A stretch of 37,957 bases of DNA from CANKBT01 sp038236005 (GCA_038236005.1 JBBSTI010000014.1:1-37957); one strand, 5' to 3'; shown: positions 7,199 through 15,957, numbered from the stretch's first letter. The notes: generated by a model from the letters alone, not told the origin. Translations and numbers: made by a program.

Positions 7199-9670
7199 GT
7201 GCTCGTCCTGCTGGTCCTGCACGGCCTGCTGGCGATCGTCGCGCCCCTGCTCGCCCGCCGGCTCGGAGCCCGGATCTTCCTCGTGGTGACGCTGGCCCCG
7301 GCCGCGACCGCGATCTGGGCGGCCACCCAGGCCGCCGGCGTGCTGGCGGACCGGCCGGTCGTCGAGACGCACTCCTGGGTGCCCGGGCTCGGCCTGACGC
7401 TCGACCTGCGCCTGGACCCGCTCTCGCTGCTGATGCTGACTTTGGTGTCCGGGGTCGGCACGTTCGTCTTTCTTTACTGCTTCCGCTACTTCGGGGCCCG
7501 TGACCCCTCGGTCGGGCGCTTCGCCGGCGTGCTCACCGCGTTCGCCGGAGCGATGGTCGGGCTGGTGCTCTCCGACGACCTCATCCTGCTCTATGTCTTC
7601 TGGGAGCTGACCAGTGTCACGTCCTGGCTGCTGATCGGGCACGAGGACGAGCAGGAGGAGAGCCGCTTCGCCGCCCAGCAGGCGCTGCTGGTGACCACGG
7701 TCGGCGGCCTGGTGATGCTGCTGGGGCTGATCCTGCTCGGCCAGCAGGCGGGCACGTCCTCGCTGTCGGCCATCCTCGCCGCGCCACCGTCGGGCACGAC
7801 CACGTCAGCCGCGCTCGTGCTGATCCTGATCGGGGCGTTCACCAAGAGCGCGCAGGTGCCGTTCCACCCGTGGCTGCCCGCGGCGATGGCCGCGCCGACC
7901 CCGGTCTCGGCCTACCTGCACGCCGCGGCGATGGTCAAGGCCGGCGTCTACCTCGTCGCCCGGTTCGCCCCCTCCTTCGCCGAGGCGGCGCCGTGGCGAC
8001 TGCTCGTCATCACGGTCGGGCTCGCGACGATGCTCGTCGGTGGTTGGCGGGCGCTGCGCCAGAACGACCTCAAGCGGTTGCTCGCGTTCGGCACCGTCAG
8101 CCAGCTGGGGTTCCTCATGGTGCTGCTCGGCGCCGGCACGCACGAGGCCGCGCTCGCCGGCGCCACCCTGTTGCTCGCGCACGGGCTGTTCAAGTCCACC
8201 CTGTTCCTGTCGGTCGGGATCATCGACCACGAGACCGGCACCCGCGACCTGCGCCGCCTGTCCGGGCTCGGGCGCAGCTTCCCGGTGCTCGCAACGGTCG
8301 CGACGCTGGCTGCGCTGTCGATGGCCGGGGTGCCGCCGCTGCTGGGCTTCCTGTCCAAGGAGGCGGCGTACGAGGCCTTCCTGCAGGGCTCCGTCACCGA
8401 CGCGGCGGTGTTCCTGGGGCTGTTCGTCGGGTCGGTGCTCACCGCCGCCTACAGCGCCCGGTTCGTCTGGGGAGCGTTCGCCAGCAAGCCGGACTGCGCG
8501 CCGACCGAGGTCCATGACCTGCCGGCCACCTTCCTCGCGCCGGTCGTCGTGCTCGGGCTCGGCGGGCTCGTGCTCGGGCTGCTGCCAGGTCTCGCGGACC
8601 CGCTCGTGCAGGGCTACGTGCGCAGCTATCCGGGGGAGCCCGAGCACCTGGCGCTGTGGCACGGCTTCACCCTCACCCTGGTGGCCTCGCTGGTCACGCT
8701 GGCCGCCGGAGCGCTGCTGTTCGTGCTGCGTACGCCGGTCCGGCGGCTCCAGGGCCGAGCGAGCCGGGTGCTCGGCGTGGTGGACGCCGACCGGTCCTAC
8801 GACGGGGTGCTCGTCGGGGTCGACCGGGTCGCGCGCACCAGCACGACGGTCTTCCAGAGCGGCTCTCTGCCGACCTACCTCGGGACGGTGCTGGCGACCG
8901 TGCTGGTCCTGCCGGGGCTCGCGATGGTCACCTCGACATCCTTGCGCGACGACCTCCAGGCCTACGACCGGCCGCTCCAGCTCGTCGTCGGTCTGGTGAT
9001 CGCGGTCGCGGCCGTCGCGGTCGCACGGGCTCGTCGACGCTTCACCGCCGTGCTCTATCTCGGCGCGGTCGGCTACGGCATCGCCGTGCTGTTCGTGCTG
9101 CAGGGTGGACCCGACCTCGCCCTCACGCAGTTCCTGGTCGAGACCCTGTCGCTGGTGATCTTCGTGTTCGTGCTGCGCCGCCTGCCGGCCCGGTTCACCA
9201 AGCGCCCGCTGCGCGCCGGGCAGTTCCTGCGGGCGGGGATCGCCACCGCGGTCGGGGTGTTCGTCGCCGCCGCGATCCTGATCGCCGGACAGGCCCGCAC
9301 CCGGCCGCCGGCGTCCCAGGCCTACCTGGACCAGGCACTGCCCGAGGGCGGCGGCAAGAACGTGGTGAACGTGATCCTGGTCGACTTCCGCGGCTTCGAC
9401 ACGCTCGGTGAGATCAGCGTGCTCGCGGTCGCGGCCATGGGGATCGCCAGCCTGGTCGTGGCCGGTCGACGTCGGACCGCGTCGCGCGCCGACGGCGAGA
9501 CCGCGCTGACCCCGGCCGACGGGATCCTGGAGCGCGAGAACGCCTCGGATGCGTCGAGCGGGAACGCCTCCGACGCGTCGAGCGAGAACGCCTCCGACGC
9601 GTCGAGCGGGAACGCCTCCGACGCGTCGAGCGAGAACGCCTCCGACGCGTCGAGCGAGAACGCTCGATGA
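7199..9670 (+). CDS. mnhA: Na+/H+ antiporter subunit A (MrpA/MnhA)
   Basis: About 823 residues from GTG 7199, chosen because GGAGG (7190-7194) precedes it and the protein then begins directly with the first membrane helix (VLLVLHGLLAIVAPLLARRL). NuoL/MrpA-type antiporter domain with essential residues visible: Glu in YVFWELTSVTSWLL and Lys in GAFTKSAQVPFHPWLPAAM. After it comes the MrpA C-terminal region (AVLFVLQGGPDLALTQFLVET and VDFRGFDTLGEISVLA), so this is a full-length group-1 MrpA. It is the large subunit of the Mrp complex that exchanges Na+ for H+ across the cytoplasmic membrane. Odd feature: a tail of five octapeptide repeats [E/G]NASDASS before the stop. The stop overlaps mnhB as ATGA. 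Confidence 0.95.
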   Translation: MLVLLVLHGLLAIVAPLLARRLGARIFLVVTLAPAATAIWAATQAAGVLADRPVVETHSWVPGLGLTLDLRLDPLSLLMLTLVSGVGTFVFLYCFRYFGARDPSVGRFAGVLTAFAGAMVGLVLSDDLILLYVFWELTSVTSWLLIGHEDEQEESRFAAQQALLVTTVGGLVMLLGLILLGQQAGTSSLSAILAAPPSGTTTSAALVLILIGAFTKSAQVPFHPWLPAAMAAPTPVSAYLHAAAMVKAGVYLVARFAPSFAEAAPWRLLVITVGLATMLVGGWRALRQNDLKRLLAFGTVSQLGFLMVLLGAGTHEAALAGATLLLAHGLFKSTLFLSVGIIDHETGTRDLRRLSGLGRSFPVLATVATLAALSMAGVPPLLGFLSKEAAYEAFLQGSVTDAAVFLGLFVGSVLTAAYSARFVWGAFASKPDCAPTEVHDLPATFLAPVVVLGLGGLVLGLLPGLADPLVQGYVRSYPGEPEHLALWHGFTLTLVASLVTLAAGALLFVLRTPVRRLQGRASRVLGVVDADRSYDGVLVGVDRVARTSTTVFQSGSLPTYLGTVLATVLVLPGLAMVTSTSLRDDLQAYDRPLQLVVGLVIAVAAVAVARARRRFTAVLYLGAVGYGIAVLFVLQGGPDLALTQFLVETLSLVIFVFVLRRLPARFTKRPLRAGQFLRAGIATAVGVFVAAAILIAGQARTRPPASQAYLDQALPEGGGKNVVNVILVDFRGFDTLGEISVLAVAAMGIASLVVAGRRRTASRADGETALTPADGILERENASDASSGNASDASSENASDASSGNASDASSENASDASSENAR
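9536..9670 (+). repeat. 24-bp tandem repeat coding an octapeptide at the MrpA C-terminus
   Basis: Five 24-bp units (9536-9559, 9560-9583, 9584-9607, 9608-9631, 9632-9655) and a partial sixth (9656-9670). Each full unit codes ENASDASS or GNASDASS, alternating E/G in the first four. Units are nearly identical at DNA level, the first being the most diverged (TCGGATGCG instead of TCCGACGCG), which indicates recent slippage or unequal exchange. The last unit holds the stop of mnhA and the start of mnhB. Confidence 0.95.
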
Positions 9671-10248
9671 CCGACCTGCGGCCCACCGGCGACCAGCCCC
9701 CCGGCGAACGACCCTCGGCTTCGTCCGCTGACGATCTTCCGTCCGGGGCTCGTCCGTCGGAGCTGTCACCCTCCGACAGCGGCGCGCCGCCGCGGTTGCC
9801 CGGCGCCGAGGAGCTGGACCCGGCCCGCCGTTCGGTCGTGCTCGAGACCGCGGTGCGGCTGGTCTTCCACACCGTGCTGATCTTCGCGCTCTACCTGCTG
9901 TTCGCCGGGCACAACCAGCCGGGCGGAGGCTTCGTCGCCGGCCTGGTCGCCGGGCTCGCCTTCGTGCTTCGCTACGTCGCGGCCGGGCGGGCGGCGCTGC
10001 GCGAGGCGGTGCCGGTCGACCCCGGCTTACCGCTCGGGATCGGCCTCCTGCTCGCCGCCGCCACCGGGCTCGCCGCCCTCCCGTTCGGTGGGGACTTCCT
10101 GCAGAGCTACAAGGTGAAGCTCGACCTGCCGCTGCTCGGTGACGTCAAGCTGGTCAGCGCGCTCGCCTTCGACGTCGGCGTCTTCCTGGTCGTGGTCGGG
10201 CTCGTGCTCGGCGTGCTGCGCACCCTGGGCGCGGAGGCCGAACGATGA
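9667..10248 (+). CDS. mnhB: Na+/H+ antiporter subunit B (MrpB/MnhB)
   Basis: 193 residues. The MnhB domain starts near residue 55 (RSVVLETAVRLVFHTVLIFALYLLF), contains the conserved GHNQPGGGFVAGLVAGLAF and has four membrane helices. Before it is a hydrophilic Ser/Pro/Asp-rich extension of about 50 residues (with RPSxxS-like repetitions) not usual for MnhB. The start ATG overlaps the mnhA stop by 4 nt, indicating translational coupling. Confidence 0.93.
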   Translation: MTDLRPTGDQPPGERPSASSADDLPSGARPSELSPSDSGAPPRLPGAEELDPARRSVVLETAVRLVFHTVLIFALYLLFAGHNQPGGGFVAGLVAGLAFVLRYVAAGRAALREAVPVDPGLPLGIGLLLAAATGLAALPFGGDFLQSYKVKLDLPLLGDVKLVSALAFDVGVFLVVVGLVLGVLRTLGAEAER

Positions 10249-10760
10249 CCGGCAACCTCACGCTCGCCCTGGTCGTCGGGGTGCTCTACGGCGTCGGCAC
10301 CTATCTGCTGCTGCAGCGCACCCTGATCCGGGTGGTGATCGGCCTCGCGCTCATCTCGCACGGCGCCAACCTGCTGCTGCTGATGGCTGGCGGCCCGTCC
10401 GGGCTCGCACCGTTCTCCAGCGAGGCCGGGCCGGGGGAGAGCGCCGGGGCCGCGTCGATGCCCGGCCTCTCCGGCACCGCCGACCCGCTGCCGCAGGCCA
10501 TGGTGCTCACCGCGATCGTCATCACCTTCGGGGTGTCGGCGTTCCTGCTCGCACTGGCCTACCGCTCCTGGCAGCTCACCGGGGCCGACGAGGTGCAGGA
10601 CGACGTCGAGGATGCCGCCGTCGCCCGGCGCCGACGGCTGGTGCCCGAGGCCGCCGACGACCTCGAGGACGACGAGGTGGACGAGGACGACACCGTCGAA
10701 GAGACCGGCTGGACCGGTGAGGCCGAGAGCGGCCCTGACCTGGCGCAGGCCCCCCAGTGA
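10245..10760 (+). CDS. mnhC: Na+/H+ antiporter subunit C (MrpC/MnhC)
   Basis: 171 residues, NuoK-like. Three membrane helices with the family motifs YGVGTYLLLQRTLIRVVIGL and SHGANLLLLMAGG, and the third helix VLTAIVITFGVSAFLLALAYR. A long acidic tail follows (about residues 118-171, with LEDDEVDEDDTVEE), longer than in typical MnhC proteins. Overlaps mnhB by ATGA and mnhD by GTGA. Structural subunit of the antiporter, together with the A/D channel subunits. Confidence 0.93.
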   Translation: MTGNLTLALVVGVLYGVGTYLLLQRTLIRVVIGLALISHGANLLLLMAGGPSGLAPFSSEAGPGESAGAASMPGLSGTADPLPQAMVLTAIVITFGVSAFLLALAYRSWQLTGADEVQDDVEDAAVARRRRLVPEAADDLEDDEVDEDDTVEETGWTGEAESGPDLAQAPQ

Positions 10761-12283
10761 GCGCCAGCCTGCTCGTCCCGCTGCCCGTGGTGCTGCCGCT
10801 GATGTGCGCCGGCCTGTCGATCGTGCTCGCGCGCAACCAGTGGGTGCAGCGACTGCTGTCGGTGCTCACCCTGTCCGGGGTCGTCGGGGTCGCCGCGGTC
10901 CTGCTCTACCGCGCCGACACGTACGGGCCGCAGGTCGTGCAGCTCGGCGGCTGGGCCGCACCCGCCGGGATCACCCTGATCGCCGACCGGCTCTCGGCCC
11001 TGCTGCTGCTGGTCTCCGCGCTCGTCCTGCTCTCGGTGCTGCTCTATGCCATCGGGCAGGGGGTCACCGAGGGCCGGCGGACCACGCTGGCGGTCTTTCA
11101 CCCCTGCTATCTCGTGCTGGCCGCCGGGATCTCGATGGCGTTCCTGACCGGTGACCTGTTCAACCTTTTCGTGGCCTTCGAGGTCATGCTCGTCTCGTCG
11201 TACGTCCTGATCACGCTGGAGGGCGGCAAGGCCCAGGTGCGGGCCGGGATGACCTACATCGTGGTGAGCCTGCTCGCCTCGGTGCTGTTCGTGACCGCGA
11301 TCGGCCTGGTCTACGCCACGACCGGCACGGTCAACCTCGCCGACGCGGCCGTACGCCTGCAGGAGGCTCCGGCAGGCGTACGGCTCCTGCTCGGCTTCAT
11401 GCTGCTCGTCGTCTTCGGCGTCAAGGCCGCGATCTTCCCGCTGTTCTCCTGGCTGCCGGACAGCTATCCGACGGCGCCCTCGCCCGTCACCGCGGTCTTC
11501 GCCGGCCTGCTCACCAAGGTCGGGGTCTACGCGATCCTGCGTACGCAGACCCTGCTGTTCCCCGACGCCGAGCGCATCCAGCAGGTGCTCCTCGTGCTGG
11601 CCGTTCTCACCATGGTCGTCGGCATCCTCGGGGCGCTGGTGCAGGACGACCTGGAGCGGCTGCTGTCGTTCACGATCGTGTCCCACATCGGTTACATGCT
11701 GTTCGGGCTCGGGCTGTTCAGCGTCGCCGGCCTGGCCGGAGCGGTGCTCTACACGGTCCACCACATCGTCGTGCAGACCACCCTGTTCCTGGTCGCCGGG
11801 CTGATCGAGCGTCGAGAGGGCACCTCCTCGCTCGCGCTCTCGGGCGGGCTCGCCAAGAGCGCGCCGCTGCTCGCCGCGCTCTACCTGCTGCCGGCGCTCT
11901 CGCTCGCCGGCATCCCGCCGCTGTCGGGGTTCCTCGCCAAGCTGGGTCTGCTGCAGGCCGGTCTGGCCGAGGGCGGCGCCCTCGCGCTGACCGCCACGTC
12001 GGCGGCGGTCCTCACCAGCCTGCTGACCCTGTACGCGGTCGGCCGGGCGTGGAGCGACATCTTCTGGGGACCGGTCGCCGAGGTGACCGCCGACCCCAAC
12101 CCTTACGACACGCTCACGATCGGCACCAAGACGACCCCGGTGCTCATGACGGCCGTCGCCGCGTTCGCCGTCGTCGGCGGGCTGACCATCACCGTGATCG
12201 CCGGGCCGCTGTATGCGCTGTGCGCCCGCGCCGCGGCCGACCTGCTGGACCCGAGCGTCTACGTCGGGGCGGTGCTCGGATGA
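10757..12283 (+). CDS. mnhD: Na+/H+ antiporter subunit D (MrpD/MnhD)
   Basis: 508 residues, NuoN/NuoM-type proton-translocating antiporter domain with about 14 membrane helices. Key residues are visible: Glu in LFVAFEVMLVSSYVLI and the Lys of FGVKAAIFPLFSWLPDSYP, then LLTKVGVYAIL. GTG start in the GTGA overlap with mnhC. Together with MrpA it forms the ion-translocating core. Confidence 0.94.
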   Translation: MSASLLVPLPVVLPLMCAGLSIVLARNQWVQRLLSVLTLSGVVGVAAVLLYRADTYGPQVVQLGGWAAPAGITLIADRLSALLLLVSALVLLSVLLYAIGQGVTEGRRTTLAVFHPCYLVLAAGISMAFLTGDLFNLFVAFEVMLVSSYVLITLEGGKAQVRAGMTYIVVSLLASVLFVTAIGLVYATTGTVNLADAAVRLQEAPAGVRLLLGFMLLVVFGVKAAIFPLFSWLPDSYPTAPSPVTAVFAGLLTKVGVYAILRTQTLLFPDAERIQQVLLVLAVLTMVVGILGALVQDDLERLLSFTIVSHIGYMLFGLGLFSVAGLAGAVLYTVHHIVVQTTLFLVAGLIERREGTSSLALSGGLAKSAPLLAALYLLPALSLAGIPPLSGFLAKLGLLQAGLAEGGALALTATSAAVLTSLLTLYAVGRAWSDIFWGPVAEVTADPNPYDTLTIGTKTTPVLMTAVAAFAVVGGLTITVIAGPLYALCARAAADLLDPSVYVGAVLG

Positions 12284-12831
12284 TCTCGCTGGACCGAGCC
12301 GGGCGTCGGCCCGCGCTGCTCGCCTGGCTGGTCTTCGTCTGGGTCGGGCTGTGGGGCACGCTGTCGTGGGCCAACGTGCTCGGCGGCGTCGCGGTGGGGG
12401 TCGTTCTGCTGGTCACCCTGCCGCTGCCCCCGGTCGCCAGCGGCGGCGTCGTGCACCCGGCCTCCCTGCTGCGCTTCTTCCTGTCCTTCGTCGTCGACCT
12501 GGTGTCCTCGACCGTGCAGGTCGCCCGCCTCGTGCTGCGGCCCCGGCCGCTCGAGCAGGCCGTGCTGGCGGTGCCCGTCCGCGGGGCGTCCGACCAGCTG
12601 CTGACTTTGCTCGCCAACGCCATCTCGCTCACCCCCGGCACGCTGACGCTCGAGGTCGATCGACCGCGGTCCACGCTGTACGTCCACGTCATCGACGTGG
12701 GCGACACCGTCGGGGGGGTGGACGGGGTGCGGGAGAAGATCCTCGAGGTCGAGCGGGAGGCGATCCTCGCGCTGGGCTCCCCGGCGTGCCGCGCGGCGTT
12801 GAAGCAGGACCACCCGGAGGAGGCGTCATGA
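12280..12831 (+). CDS. mnhE: Na+/H+ antiporter subunit E (MrpE/MnhE)
   Basis: 183 residues from ATG 12280, which overlaps the mnhD stop as ATGA. Three membrane helices in the first 90 residues, then the MnhE C-terminal cytoplasmic domain with SDQLLTLLANAISLTPGTLT, the most conserved part of the family, followed by VDRPRSTLYVHVID. Needed for assembly of the Mrp complex in characterised bacteria. Confidence 0.93.
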   Translation: MISLDRAGRRPALLAWLVFVWVGLWGTLSWANVLGGVAVGVVLLVTLPLPPVASGGVVHPASLLRFFLSFVVDLVSSTVQVARLVLRPRPLEQAVLAVPVRGASDQLLTLLANAISLTPGTLTLEVDRPRSTLYVHVIDVGDTVGGVDGVREKILEVEREAILALGSPACRAALKQDHPEEAS

Positions 12832-13088
12832 CGGTCGTCGTCACGATCTGCCTGAGCATCCTCGCGCTTGCCGTGGTCTTGGTGCTGCTGCGCCTGATCC
12901 TCGGCCCGTCGGTGCCCGACCGGGTGGTCGCCCTGGACATGCTCGCCCAGATCATCGTGGCCGGGATCGCCCTGGGTCTGGTCGTCACCCGCAAGGACAC
13001 CTACCTCGCGGTGCTGGTCGCGGTGTCGCTGCTGTCCTTTGTCGGCACCGTCACCGTGGCCCGGTTCGTCGAGCGGCGCGGCTCGTGA
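12828..13088 (+). CDS. mnhF: Na+/H+ antiporter subunit F (MrpF/MnhF)
   Basis: 86 residues, three membrane helices, with the conserved LLRLILGPSVPDRVVALDML and a matching C-terminal helix. ATGA overlap with mnhE at 12828-12831 and GTGA overlap with mnhG at 13085-13088. Related MnhF proteins have been linked to cholate efflux in other organisms, but here the operon context indicates an antiporter subunit. Confidence 0.93.
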   Translation: MTVVVTICLSILALAVVLVLLRLILGPSVPDRVVALDMLAQIIVAGIALGLVVTRKDTYLAVLVAVSLLSFVGTVTVARFVERRGS

Positions 13089-13519
13089 GGACCGTCCTGG
13101 ACGTGGTGAGCGCAGTGATGCTGCTGGTCGGGGTCCTGCTCTACCTGGTGGCAGCCCTGGGCCTGGTCCGGCTGCCGGACGTGTTCTCCCGCATGCACGC
13201 GGCCACCAAGGCCTCCACCCTCGGGCTCGCGCTCGTGCTGCTCGGCGCGATGCTGAGGGTCGAGCAGGCCGGCGACGCCGTACGTCTCGGGCTGGTCATC
13301 GCCTTCACGTTCCTCACCGCCCCGGTCGGCGCGCACATGCTCGGCCGTGCCGCCTACCGCTCCGGGGTCGGCGGGATCGAGGACCTCGCGGTCGACGAGC
13401 TGAAGGACCCGGACGGTCCTGACCCGGACGGGGTCGAGCGGGCGGGTCCTGGGACCGACAGCGACACCGACACCGACGATCAGTCAGGCGCGACGCACGA
13501 ACGAGGTCAGCGACCGTAG
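13085..13519 (+). CDS. mnhG: Na+/H+ antiporter subunit G (MrpG/MnhG)
   Basis: 144 residues. MnhG core of about 90 residues with three helices and the family pattern GLVRLPDVFSRMHAATKASTLG. A hydrophilic tail of about 45 residues, rich in Asp (DSDTDTDD), follows. GTG start in GTGA overlap with mnhF. It is the last gene of the mrp operon and its 3' end overlaps the convergent gene at 13507 by 13 nt. Confidence 0.92.
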   Translation: MRTVLDVVSAVMLLVGVLLYLVAALGLVRLPDVFSRMHAATKASTLGLALVLLGAMLRVEQAGDAVRLGLVIAFTFLTAPVGAHMLGRAAYRSGVGGIEDLAVDELKDPDGPDPDGVERAGPGTDSDTDTDDQSGATHERGQRP

Positions 13520-13890
13520 GAGTCGGCGTCCGGGAGCAGGACCCCGGCGTCCGCGAGCTTGACCAGCAGCGTCCGCAGCTCTGCGCGGGGGAGCGGCCCG
13601 CCGGTACGACGGGTCGGACGGTCCACCTCGACGGAGTCCGCCGCCTGCAGCGCACACTCGGTGAGCGCGGTCTCCAGCGCCCGCAGCCGGGTGGCGGCGC
13701 CCATCACCGTGCCGTTGCCGACGGTCGCCCGGTGCTGCGCCAGCAGCCGCCGCAGCGCCTGCGCGGTCTCCTGCAGGGGAGGACCGACCGGGCGCAGCTG
13801 CTCACCGCCGCTCGGGAGGTCGCGACGACCCCGCAGCTGCTTGTCCTTGCGCAGGCCCCACCGGACCCTCAGACGTTGCCGAGCACCCAT
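13507..13890 (-). CDS. Conserved-looking actinobacterial protein of unknown function
   Basis: 127 residues, basic N-terminus (MGARQRLRVRWGLRKDKQLRG) then a helical body (LQETAQALRRLLAQHRATVG, LRALETALTECALQAADSV) and a C-terminal helix ending PDADSYGR. No membrane segment and no known domain recognised. ATG at 13890 is supported by GAAGGAG 5 nt upstream. It follows acs on the same strand after two hairpins, so it is probably transcribed separately. Confidence 0.65.
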   Translation of the reverse strand: MGARQRLRVRWGLRKDKQLRGRRDLPSGGEQLRPVGPPLQETAQALRRLLAQHRATVGNGTVMGAATRLRALETALTECALQAADSVEVDRPTRRTGGPLPRAELRTLLVKLADAGVLLPDADSYGR

Positions 13891-13902
13891 GACCGCTCCT
13901 TC

Positions 13903-13930
13903 TCGTGCCGATCACCCTTCGTCGGCACGA
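13903..13930. other. Perfect hairpin upstream of the 13507-13890 gene
   Basis: TCGTGCCGA (13903-13911) pairs with TCGGCACGA (13922-13930) across a 10-nt loop. On the minus strand it ends 12 nt upstream of the gene's ATG, just before its ribosome binding site, so it could be an operator or a leader hairpin. It could also act as a second terminator for acs. Confidence 0.5.
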
Positions 13931-13956
13931 CACCGTCGAGCCTGAGCGTCATCTTG

Positions 13957-13996
13957 CGCCCTCGACCCGCATAGCGCTAGGCGCAGGTCGAGGGCG
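13957..13996 (-). terminator. Terminator hairpin after acs
   Basis: CGCCCTCGACC (13957-13967) pairs perfectly with GGTCGAGGGCG (13986-13996), 5 nt downstream of the acs stop codon on the minus strand. The loop holds a further palindromic TAGCGCTA. No U tract follows. Confidence 0.7.
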
Positions 13997-14001
13997 ACAG
14001 A

Positions 14002-15957
14002 TCACTCCCCGGCAAGCTTGCCCATCTGCTCGTCGATGGTGGCCACCACGGTCGGATCAGCGAGGGTCGTGACGTCGCCCAGCTCGCGGCGCTCGGCGAT
14101 GTCGACCAGCAGACGTCGCATGATCTTGCCGCTGCGGGTCTTGGGCAGCTCGGGCGACAGCACGATCTGACGCGGCTTGGCGATCGCGCCGATCTCTTTC
14201 GCGACGTGGTTGCGCAGCTCGGTCAGGAACGCCTCGTCGCTGTCCTCGACGTTGCCTCGCACGGTCACGAACGCCACGATCGCCTGGCCGGTGGTCGGGT
14301 CCTGCGCACCGACGACCGCGGCCTCGGCGACCTTCGGGTGGCTGACCAACGCCGACTCGACCTCGGTGGTCGAGATCCGGTGCCCGCTGATGTTCATCAC
14401 GTCGTCGACCCGACCGAGCAGCCACAGCACGTGGTCCTCGTCCCACTTCGCACCGTCGCCGGCGAAGTACTGCCCCTCGAAACGTGACCAGTAGGTGTCG
14501 CGGTAGCGCTGCTCGTCGCCCCAGATGCCTCGCAGCATCGCCGGCCACGGCTCGGACAGGGTCAGGAACCCGCCCCCGGTCTCACCGACCGATGCGCCGT
14601 CGTTGTCGACCACGTCGACCTCGATGCCGGGCAGCGGGCCCATCGCCGAGCCGGGCTTGGTGGACGTGACGCCAGGAAGCGGGGAGATCATCATCGCGCC
14701 GGTCTCGGTCTGCCACCAGGTGTCCACGATCGGGCAGCGGTCCCCGCCGATCACCTGGCGATACCACATCCAGGCCTCCGGGTTGATCGGCTCCCCGACG
14801 CTGCCGAGCACCCGCAGCGAGCTCAGGTCACGGCCACCGGGCAGGTCGTCGCCCCACTTCATGAACGTTCGGATCGCCGTCGGCGCGGTGTAGAGGATGC
14901 TCACGCCGTACTGCTCGACGATCTGCCACCAGCGGTCACGACCGCCGGCGTCCGGCGTCCCCTCGTACATCACCTGGGTGCAGCCGTTCGCGAGCGGCCC
15001 GTAGGTGACGTAGCTGTGGCCGGTCACCCAGCCGATGTCGGCGGTGCACCAGTAGACGTCGGTCTCGGGCTTGAGGTCGAACACCGCCCAGTGCGTCCAC
15101 GCGGCCTGGGTGAGGTAGCCGCCGGAGGTGTGCAGGATGCCCTTCGGCTTGCCCGTCGTCCCGGAGGTGTAGAGCAGGAACAGCGGCTGCTCGGCGTCGA
15201 AGAAGGCCGCCCGGTGCTCGTTGGAGGCACTGTCGACGACGTCGTGCCACCAGACGTCCCGCCCTTCGGACCAGGCGACGTCCTGCCCGGTGCGCCGCAC
15301 GACCAGCGTGGACGTGACGCTCGGGCAGCGCGCGACCGCCTCGTCGACCGCGGGCTTCAGGGCAGAAGGCGCACCCCGGCGATAACCCCCGTCGGAGGTG
15401 ATGACGACCTTGGCCTCCGCGTCGGTGATCCGGTCGACCAGGGCCTGGGTGGAAAAGCCTCCGAACACGACGGTGTGCGCGGCGCCGAGCCGAGCGCAGG
15501 CCAGCATGGAGACCACCGCCTCGGGGATCATCGGGAGGTAGATCGCCACCACGTCGCCGGCCGTGACGCCCAGGCTCTCGAGCGCGTTCGCGGCGCGACA
15601 GACCTCGTCCTTGAGCTGGGCGTAGGTGATCGTGCGGGTGTCGTCCGCAGGCTCGCCGATCCAGTGGATCGCGACCCGGTCGCCGTTGCCGGCGTCGACG
15701 TGCCGGTCCACGCAGTTGACCGCGACGTTGAGCGTGCCGCCGACGAACCACTTCGCGAACGGCGGCTGCCAGTCCAGGACCTCGTCCCACGGGGTGTCCC
15801 ACTGCAGCCGACCGGCCTGCTCGGCCCAGAAGGCGAGCCGGTCGTCGGCGGCAGCGGCGTAGGCGTCGGCGGTCACGTTGGCGGCAGCGGCCAGCTCGGT
15901 CGGCGGCTCGAAGCGGCGGCTCTCCGTGGACAGGGCTTCCAGGTTGGGCGTGCTCAC
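14002..15957 (-). CDS. acs: Acetyl-CoA synthetase (AMP-forming)
   Basis: 651 residues from GTG 15957 (GGAGG 9 nt upstream), the usual Acs length. It activates acetate with ATP and CoA to acetyl-CoA through acetyl-AMP. Visible: the N-terminal ACAS region, the ATP-binding loop YTSGTTGKPKG (263-273), WWQTETG in the acetate/AMP site, the hinge region after YFAGDGAKWDEDHVLWLLGR, and the C-terminal PKTRSGKIMRR, whose Lys is the residue acetylated by Pat-type enzymes to switch Acs off. Neighbouring symporter genes supply acetate. It is divergent from the gene at 16085, with 127 nt of shared upstream sequence. Confidence 0.97.
   Translation of the reverse strand: MSTPNLEALSTESRRFEPPTELAAAANVTADAYAAAADDRLAFWAEQAGRLQWDTPWDEVLDWQPPFAKWFVGGTLNVAVNCVDRHVDAGNGDRVAIHWIGEPADDTRTITYAQLKDEVCRAANALESLGVTAGDVVAIYLPMIPEAVVSMLACARLGAAHTVVFGGFSTQALVDRITDAEAKVVITSDGGYRRGAPSALKPAVDEAVARCPSVTSTLVVRRTGQDVAWSEGRDVWWHDVVDSASNEHRAAFFDAEQPLFLLYTSGTTGKPKGILHTSGGYLTQAAWTHWAVFDLKPETDVYWCTADIGWVTGHSYVTYGPLANGCTQVMYEGTPDAGGRDRWWQIVEQYGVSILYTAPTAIRTFMKWGDDLPGGRDLSSLRVLGSVGEPINPEAWMWYRQVIGGDRCPIVDTWWQTETGAMMISPLPGVTSTKPGSAMGPLPGIEVDVVDNDGASVGETGGGFLTLSEPWPAMLRGIWGDEQRYRDTYWSRFEGQYFAGDGAKWDEDHVLWLLGRVDDVMNISGHRISTTEVESALVSHPKVAEAAVVGAQDPTTGQAIVAFVTVRGNVEDSDEAFLTELRNHVAKEIGAIAKPRQIVLSPELPKTRSGKIMRRLLVDIAERRELGDVTTLADPTVVATIDEQMGKLAGE

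Noticed and set aside
7805..9769. Minus-strand open frame of about 650 codons across mnhA
   Set aside because: Low-complexity Arg/Gln/Asp/His composition typical of antisense frames; its repeat end merely mirrors the MrpA octapeptide repeat.
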